From Orbus hercynius (lineage in GTDB: Bacteria; Pseudomonadota; Gammaproteobacteria; Enterobacterales; Orbaceae), in assembly GCF_003634275.1 (NCBI RefSeq), contig NZ_RBWY01000001.1:477713-541712 (forward strand): a stretch of 64,000 nucleotides of DNA, written 5' to 3'. Position numbers and translations under genes: made by a program. Below the pieces are notes generated by a model. The model saw nothing but the letters and a program-made list of their open reading frames with translations. It searched no databases and had not been told where the DNA came from. Positions 59,783 to 64,000 of the stretch are shown piece after piece (the stretch's first letter is position 1; each line of letters begins with the position of its first letter).

Positions 59783-60590
59783 GATTAGCCCTTAGTTTAT
59801 TTAAAAATACACATAATCTTCTGCGCACCATTACATAGCTTCTAAATATTTCGTTATTGCCAAACTTTATTGATTTTTCTGTCTCTATCTTAATAAATTC
59901 CTCGATCCCCTGAGCCTTGATTTCGCCGACTCTTAACTGTATGAATTGCTTTAAGCTATCATCGCTACAACTTAAAATATCAGTAGCGAACCCGTCTCTA
60001 ATTGCTAGTGCATTCCAGTACATAGTCTCACAATGATTTTCTAATTCAGTAACCTTGCTTTGGAAGCTCTGCTCAACGTCGAAGTATTCAAGTAACTTTT
60101 TAGTATTCCAAGACTCTTCGTATTCTTCTCCCATTCTTGTAGTAATAGTTAGCTCATTTAAAATATCAATTGTATTTTCTGGGTTTGAATATGTTAATTG
60201 CTTTACTATAGAAAGCTTACCTTCTTGATAAGCATTCTCTTTCTCACTCTCAAGCGCTTTTACTTTATTAAAATAGTCATTCCCTGCTTTAAATGCTTTT
60301 TTTCGTTCAAAATCAAGGTCACTAATCCTTTTGTTAAGCCTATCAATAAGACTAAAGTCTGGCTTCTTGCCGACTGGTGGCTTCCACAATTCACCACCTT
60401 TATTTTCATAACCTAGATTCATTAAAGTGCGCTCAGCTGATTCAAGCGCTTTGATTCTATGCTCAAGCTCATTAATTACATGGTCACGAGCGGCTATGTA
60501 ATTTTCGCATTCATCAAATCTAACCCAGCGGCCATCATCACTTTCATGAGCCACGCCATTAATAAAGAAGTACCGTTTAATCTCTTTCAC
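59775..60590 (-). CDS. Phage coiled-coil protein, unknown
   Basis: A 271-residue protein whose N-terminus (RYFFINGVAHESDDGRWVRFDECENYIAAR) resembles a short beta domain found in many phage early proteins. The middle is rich in heptad-like Leu/Lys/Glu helices (about residues 35-140, LEHRIKALESAERTLMNLG and LNKRISDLDFERKKAF). I see no enzymatic motif. It overlaps the next upstream gene by 4 bp. Confidence 0.6.
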   Translation of the reverse strand: MKEIKRYFFINGVAHESDDGRWVRFDECENYIAARDHVINELEHRIKALESAERTLMNLGYENKGGELWKPPVGKKPDFSLIDRLNKRISDLDFERKKAFKAGNDYFNKVKALESEKENAYQEGKLSIVKQLTYSNPENTIDILNELTITTRMGEEYEESWNTKKLLEYFDVEQSFQSKVTELENHCETMYWNALAIRDGFATDILSCSDDSLKQFIQLRVGEIKAQGIEEFIKIETEKSIKFGNNEIFRSYVMVRRRLCVFLNKLRANHD

Positions 60591-60904
60591 TTAATCTCCT
60601 TACCTGAAATAGCTTTCAGTACATTTTTAAGTTGTTCATAACTTAATCTGCCAAAAGGGAACGACATTAATTTATCAATCATCTCTTGTCTTGTGACGGC
60701 TTTTCTGTCGTCTTCTGTGGTTGGCTGTATAGACGAACTAAAAGTGTCATACGGGATTTTATATCCAGTATTAATGTTAAACTTATTTCCCATCTTGGTT
60801 ACTAACATGGTTTTTGTTTTTCTTTCTATTTTTTCAATTCTAAGAATCTTACCTAGACGAAAAACAGTTACAGAATCGCCAACATTTAAATTTGTTAATT
60901 TCAC
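60587..60904 (-). CDS. Small phage protein, unknown
   Basis: A 105-residue protein. The N-terminal half, LNVGDSVTVFRLGKILRIEKIERKTKTML, looks like a small beta-barrel or SH3-like fold. The C-terminal half is helical (RQEMIDKLMSFPFGRLSYEQLKNVLKAI). No family recognised. It overlaps both neighbours by 4 bp (ATGA), indicating translational coupling. Confidence 0.6.
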   Translation of the reverse strand: MKLTNLNVGDSVTVFRLGKILRIEKIERKTKTMLVTKMGNKFNINTGYKIPYDTFSSSIQPTTEDDRKAVTRQEMIDKLMSFPFGRLSYEQLKNVLKAISGKEIK

Positions 60905-61140
60905 TTAATCACCTCTATTGACATAATCACCATGCTTGGCTTGGTAAATTGTTCGTCACTTAATATGTAAGTAACTTTTGCTTTAATATCGTTACCTGTG
61001 TATTTAATCTGCCATTCTCGCAAATGAAGGATGTCGCCAGATCGATAGTCACGATCGTTAATGCGGCACTCGAATTTTTTTACGCCGCTTTTTACTGCAT
61101 TGAAATATTCGGGTAAGATTTTCAATTCATGTATAGTCAT
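60901..61140 (-). CDS. DUF3850 (ASCH-like) phage protein
   Basis: About 79 residues: MTIHELKILPEYFNAVKSGV opens the DUF3850 domain, followed by KKFECRINDRDYRSGDILHLREW and a C-terminal strand VTYILSDEQF. This PUA/ASCH-like fold is thought to bind nucleic acid. The ATG at 61140 has AAAGGAA 9 nt upstream; the longer frame to 61164 is not used. Confidence 0.8.
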   Translation of the reverse strand: MTIHELKILPEYFNAVKSGVKKFECRINDRDYRSGDILHLREWQIKYTGNDIKAKVTYILSDEQFTKPSMVIMSIEVIK

Positions 61141-61205
61141 ATTCATTTCCTTTAGACATAACAATGCTCACTAAGTGATCAGTGTTATTAAGTTGGGTTA
61201 ATTAG

Positions 61206-61781
61206 TTATTGCGAGGATAATTGCTTTGCTGTGATATCTAGCTTCGTGATAACTCTTAATGTTGGTTTTAGCTCTTGTGGGTAATGAGAATAGCCGCTCT
61301 TATTGAATCTGGCATTTTCTTCTCTTGTGATTAATTGCAAGTTAGACAAATCACAGTTTTTACGGTTGCTATCATTAAAAATGATACAATGTCCTGTCGG
61401 TAGCTTTCCGTTTACTTGCTCCCATACATGGATATGTTTTAGTCTCCATGTTTTAGGGTCTTTAATCTTGACCTCGATATAACCATCCTTTGTTATGCGC
61501 TCAGAGCCAACAGGGCGGTAATTATGCGGAACCAAACCTTTTTTAAATGAAGTTTTATTAGCGCCCATATATCCAGTAACGCCTTTGTTCCAAGCAATGT
61601 TACCCTTGCTAAAATTCCAATACTTTTTATCTGTCAGCCAACCATATCGCTTGCATAAGCCGCCGATCGCTTTTGCTCCTTTATTTTCCCCAAAGGCTTC
61701 ATTAAATAGCTCAGTTAATTCAATTCTCGGTAGTTTTGAGTTTTCTTTAATAAAAGCTAGTTGCTGTTCTGTATACTTCAT
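61206..61781 (-). CDS. HNH endonuclease, phage-borne
   Basis: A 191-residue HNH nuclease of the homing-like type. The C-terminal nuclease is LKHIHVWEQVNGKLPTGHCIIF with NDSNRKNCDLSNLQLITREENARF, holding the His-Asn-Asn core. The N-terminal half has an HTH-like segment (QLAFIKENSKLPRIELTELFNEAFG) and a positively charged NKGVTGYMGANKTSFKKG repeat. Such genes may be selfish homing elements or phage accessory nucleases. Its ATG overlaps the stop of the upstream gene (ATGA). Confidence 0.82.
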   Translation of the reverse strand: MKYTEQQLAFIKENSKLPRIELTELFNEAFGENKGAKAIGGLCKRYGWLTDKKYWNFSKGNIAWNKGVTGYMGANKTSFKKGLVPHNYRPVGSERITKDGYIEVKIKDPKTWRLKHIHVWEQVNGKLPTGHCIIFNDSNRKNCDLSNLQLITREENARFNKSGYSHYPQELKPTLRVITKLDITAKQLSSQ

Positions 61782-62011
61782 TTCGATTCAATTCCGATAA
61801 CATCTGGAACAGCATCAATAACGTGATCTGCTTTGAGCTTCGCAGCTTCTAAAACAAGTTTAGCGTTATCAACAATAGTCTTTGCCACATCATTTATTGC
61901 TTTCCCTCTTGTTACTTCCTTATCTATCTGCTCTATTGTTAAATCTTCATCAGATAATCTTTAGAGCTGTGCAAATAAATGATTGTTTAAATCAGATAGT
62001 TTATTTTTCAT
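61778..62011 (-). pseudogene. Small phage early protein interrupted by a nonsense codon
   Basis: Reads MKNKLSDLNNHLFAQL, then TAA at 61961-61963, then 60 more in-frame residues (RLSDEDLTIEQIDKEVTRGK onward, ending GIESK) up to the stop that overlaps the HNH gene start. The family, common in enterobacterial phages, normally reads LFAQLERLSDEDL, so TAA replaces a GAA. The whole frame would encode 77 residues. An AGGA lies 11 nt before the ATG. Either a recent mutation or a readthrough site. Confidence 0.7.
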
Positions 62012-62089
62012 TTTTTAATCAATCCTATAAAGGTATTTAAATTAGTAGGTTAGGGGAGTTAAACAGAAGTTATCAACAGAAAATGTGGA

Positions 62090-62304
62090 TTAAAAAACCG
62101 CACTAGGCGGATTGTTGTCAGTATAATGAGTTGCTAACTTCATCTTAATAAACGGGAATCTATCGACTCCCGGCGGAGGCTCTTTGTCGATTAAATTGTG
62201 CTTACATCGATATCCGCATCGACGTTCACTTTTCCAAGTTGAATCACTCATTTCTCTGTGCGATAGAATGTTTTACCGCATTTTGTGCATATTTTAGATT
62301 CCAT
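62090..62304 (-). pseudogene. Possible frameshifted small zinc-finger phage protein
   Basis: Two overlapping frames. The first (62304-62248) encodes MESKICTKCGKTFYRTEK, 18 residues, and stops at TGA. The second (62251-62090) begins at ATGA overlap and encodes MSDSTWKSERRCGYRCKHN plus 34 more. Joined, they make a CxxC...CxxxC zinc finger of a kind seen in small phage proteins, so one base may have been lost. Alternatively they are two tiny coupled genes. Low certainty. Confidence 0.4.
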
Positions 62305-62530
62305 CTTCCTGCCTCTTAATCCATTGTTTCATATATTTAATTAAACATTCTTTGCATACAATTTGCTCCGGCTGCCATTGCATAGTAGCTTCAATTTTGA
62401 TGTTTATTTCTGTATTGCACTCATAACCTTGTCGATAAAATATTGTTATTTCTTTTTCAGGTTTACCGTGTAGCTGCTTGTCACAAAAATCGCATGTTAC
62501 TGTCGTAGTTGTTTCTGTTTTTATTCCCAT
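62294..62530 (-). CDS. Small phage Cys-rich protein, unknown
   Basis: About 78 residues with CxxC pairs (VTCDFCDKQLHGK and IVCKECLIKYMKQW), consistent with a zinc-binding fold, separated by a beta-rich stretch (EITIFYRQGYECNTEINIKIEATM). No family recognised. A GTG at 62536 could be the start instead; AAGGTG upstream fits either. It overlaps the start of the next small frame. Confidence 0.6.
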   Translation of the reverse strand: MGIKTETTTTVTCDFCDKQLHGKPEKEITIFYRQGYECNTEINIKIEATMQWQPEQIVCKECLIKYMKQWIKRQEDGI

Positions 62531-62582
62531 AATCACTTAACACCTTTTAGTTTAAATCCATACGCCATCACGCCAGTTTAGG

Positions 62583-62783
62583 TTAATCATTTTCATCAAC
62601 CTTAACCAATTCAGCGGATAACTTCATCACATCACCGTTATCTAGCGGTGAAATAAAACCGTTTTTAATTGCGTCAATTGGAGAGCAGGGGGTATAAGCT
62701 ATTTTTCGCAATAGATCATTATTGATTTGAGATAAAAAACTGCCATTATCGAATTCATACACTATTAAATTCTTGCAAAACAT
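62583..62783 (-). CDS. RdgC N-terminal fragment, phage-borne
   Basis: A 66-residue protein: MFCKNLIVYEFDNGSFLSQI, then LLRKIAYTPCSPIDAIKNGFISPLDNGD and a divergent ending KLSAELVKVDEND. The first 50 residues match the N-terminus of RdgC (FKNLMVY..., FTPCGSQDMAKMGWVPPM). Full RdgC has about 300 residues and forms a DNA-encircling ring that antagonises RecA. The C-terminal 250 residues are missing and not found downstream. AAGGAA lies 7 nt before the ATG, so it is probably translated. Confidence 0.55.
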   Translation of the reverse strand: MFCKNLIVYEFDNGSFLSQINNDLLRKIAYTPCSPIDAIKNGFISPLDNGDVMKLSAELVKVDEND

Positions 62784-62795
62784 AATTATTCCTTT

Positions 62796-63440
62796 TTAAT
62801 TTAATTCTTTGATTAGTTGCTCGTAATACTCTTGAGCCAACTCTGATTTAACTTTGATTTTTTCAATAAGTGATTCATCACGAATAAAGGATATGGTAGT
62901 TACTCTTTTTCTTAGTGGTATCGCTTCAACTAAATCAATGAGTTTTGTGCGATCTTCATATGGTGATAGCATTTCTTCTGATGCAGGGAACAGCCAAAAA
63001 TCAATATCCGCTTTTTCAACATCATACAGCCACATGTAGCCTTGCACTTGAATGTCATATCCGGCTTTTTTTGCTTTAATTTCCGCCTCGTCTTTGAAAA
63101 ATGGATGAGTTCCGATATCCCACGAGTTTTTTATATCAATGATTAAGCTAATTTTCTTATCTAGTATGTCGCACTCGCCAGTAATCCAATCGTTATTGAT
63201 TCGGCCATCATGTTTTTGATACTTTCGAGCTCTAATTAATCCACTTGATTGAATTGCGATATCTTCGAGAAAGTTACCTTTTTCGGTATATTTGTTACCG
63301 TCAAAGTTTTCATAACTAAAGAGGTCTAGTTTTGCGACCTCTCTAACGTATGACTTAGCTGTATCTGATAACTTATTAGTTCCGTCTTTTTCTCTCGGGC
63401 CGCTCATTATTTTATGCAAACTTGAGCATCTAACTAACAT
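62796..63440 (-). CDS. YqaJ/RecE-type PD-(D/E)XK exonuclease
   Basis: A 214-residue nuclease. GNFLEDIAIQSSGLI resembles the YqaJ motif I Glu region. WITGECDILDKKISLIIDIKNSWDIGTHPFF gives the catalytic Asp and the DIK Lys, and DIQVQGYMWLYDVEKADIDFWLF is the typical following helix and strand. With RecT encoded just upstream on the same strand it should form a two-component recombination system that resects double-strand ends. AGGTGG precedes the ATG. Confidence 0.82.
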   Translation of the reverse strand: MLVRCSSLHKIMSGPREKDGTNKLSDTAKSYVREVAKLDLFSYENFDGNKYTEKGNFLEDIAIQSSGLIRARKYQKHDGRINNDWITGECDILDKKISLIIDIKNSWDIGTHPFFKDEAEIKAKKAGYDIQVQGYMWLYDVEKADIDFWLFPASEEMLSPYEDRTKLIDLVEAIPLRKRVTTISFIRDESLIEKIKVKSELAQEYYEQLIKELN

Positions 63441-63442
63441 AA

Positions 63443-64000
63443 TTAACCACCTAATTGTTTAATTTGTTCTTCAGTGAATGAATAACTATTTAGTGCATCA
63501 GACAGCTCTAATTCACCAGTTAATACGTTTTCTTGTATTTGCTTAAATAGTTCATCATCAACCTGAATTAAGGTGATTGCTTGAGGCTCCGAGTCATTAT
63601 CAATATAATCATAACTATCATTAGTAATATCTTTGATTACTGACTGGTCAGACATAACAGCTTTTTGCATTTCAATTGATAAAGGAGCTTGTTTAGAAAG
63701 TAGTAGTTTAGTTACTGTTTTAAGTGCCATTGCTTCGAAGTTATCTTTCCAGTTACCAAACCCCTTTTTAAATGTCTGGCTGTATTTACCTGCATGTTTA
63801 ATAACATCAGCTTCACTCATATATAACTCAGCTGAAAACCCATTTATAAGCTTAAAATATGCATAATAACCAATGGGTTTTTCATCATCGCTATATTCAC
63901 CATCCCAATCAAAAACAAAACCGTTAATCAAGTCCTTTTTGGCTAATTGTTTTTCATAAACAGGGATTGATACTAATCTTTCAAACTGGCCAGAACGCTG
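63443..64000 (-). CDS. recT: RecT-family single-strand annealing protein (truncated by window end)
   Basis: The frame is open to the last base, so the N-terminus lies outside. Upstream of 63931 it reads RLVSIPVYEKQLAKKDL. The core shows GYYAYFKLINGFSAELYMSEADVIKHAGKYSQTFKKG, then WKDNFEAMALKTVTKLLLSKQAPLSIEMQKAVMSDQSVI, closely following RecT. RecT anneals single strands and pairs with the exonuclease gene 2 bp downstream. The acidic C-terminal tail is longer than usual. Confidence 0.88.
   Translation of the reverse strand, partial: QRSGQFERLVSIPVYEKQLAKKDLINGFVFDWDGEYSDDEKPIGYYAYFKLINGFSAELYMSEADVIKHAGKYSQTFKKGFGNWKDNFEAMALKTVTKLLLSKQAPLSIEMQKAVMSDQSVIKDITNDSYDYIDNDSEPQAITLIQVDDELFKQIQENVLTGELELSDALNSYSFTEEQIKQLGG

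Noticed and set aside
62070-62092. Two DnaA-box-like sequences in the prophage
   Set aside because: TTATCAACA and TGTGGATTA each have one mismatch and stand alone; no iterons or replication gene are near them.

Overview
The window is a chromosomal segment of an AT-rich gammaproteobacterium. By eye the GC content is about 40% in the core and lower in the accessory parts. Nearly every core gene aligns from memory with an Escherichia coli gene (dnaX, ybaB, recR, ybhA, truC, ydiJ, the complete hisGDCBHAFI operon with its leader peptide, frc-oxc-yfdV-yfdE, endA, alaC, mmuPM, nifJ/ydbK, sbcB). The low GC and shuffled gene order point away from E. coli itself. A host-associated relative such as the Orbaceae (Gilliamella, Orbus, Frischella) is a reasonable guess, not a proof.

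Layout. 1-5.9 kb: tail of a DUF3482 GTPase, a NlpC/P60 lipoprotein, then dnaX-ybaB-recR. An unrecognised membrane protein is inserted between ybaB and recR, and dnaX carries a full programmed -1 frameshift signal. 5.9-10.7 kb: ybhA, truC, ydiJ. 10.7-18.1 kb (minus): the eight-gene histidine operon with its attenuator and a four-histidine leader peptide. 18.1-20.5 kb: threonine aldolase and a FUSC-type membrane protein. 20.6-26 kb (minus): an oxalate/formate CoA operon in the same order as in E. coli. 26-38.5 kb: endonuclease I, an amino-acid ABC importer lacking its own ATPase, a lipoprotein, alaC, mmuP-mmuM behind a MetJ box, an Eis-like acetyltransferase, and a sugar acetyltransferase with a CscB/LacY-type permease. 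38.9-42.9 kb: a metallophosphatase and the ruin of a large KAP-type P-loop NTPase that may descend from the antiphage protein RdrA. 42.9-46.5 kb: pyruvate:flavodoxin oxidoreductase. 46.9-49.2 kb: a complete three-gene amino-acid ABC importer. 49.3-54.4 kb (minus): a purine cluster with an NCS2 adenine permease, a divergent adenine-deaminase paralogue and a canonical adenine deaminase. 54.7-56.1 kb: sbcB.

From about 56.2 kb to the window end lies the left arm of a prophage. A plus-strand tyrosine integrase faces a tightly packed minus-strand early operon: a Lar-like protein, a NinX-like protein, two methyltransferases, DUF3850, HNH, an RdgC N-terminal fragment, a YqaJ-type nuclease and RecT. 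Two of the small phage genes look interrupted, one by a nonsense codon and one by a frameshift.

In function the window combines replication and recombination housekeeping, histidine and methionine supply, acid-linked oxalate metabolism, adenine salvage and amino-acid uptake. The most notable signals are the dnaX recoding site, the decayed KAP NTPase, the divergent adenine deaminase and the truncated RdgC in a RecT-type phage module. I saw no tRNA, rRNA, CRISPR array or insertion sequence.
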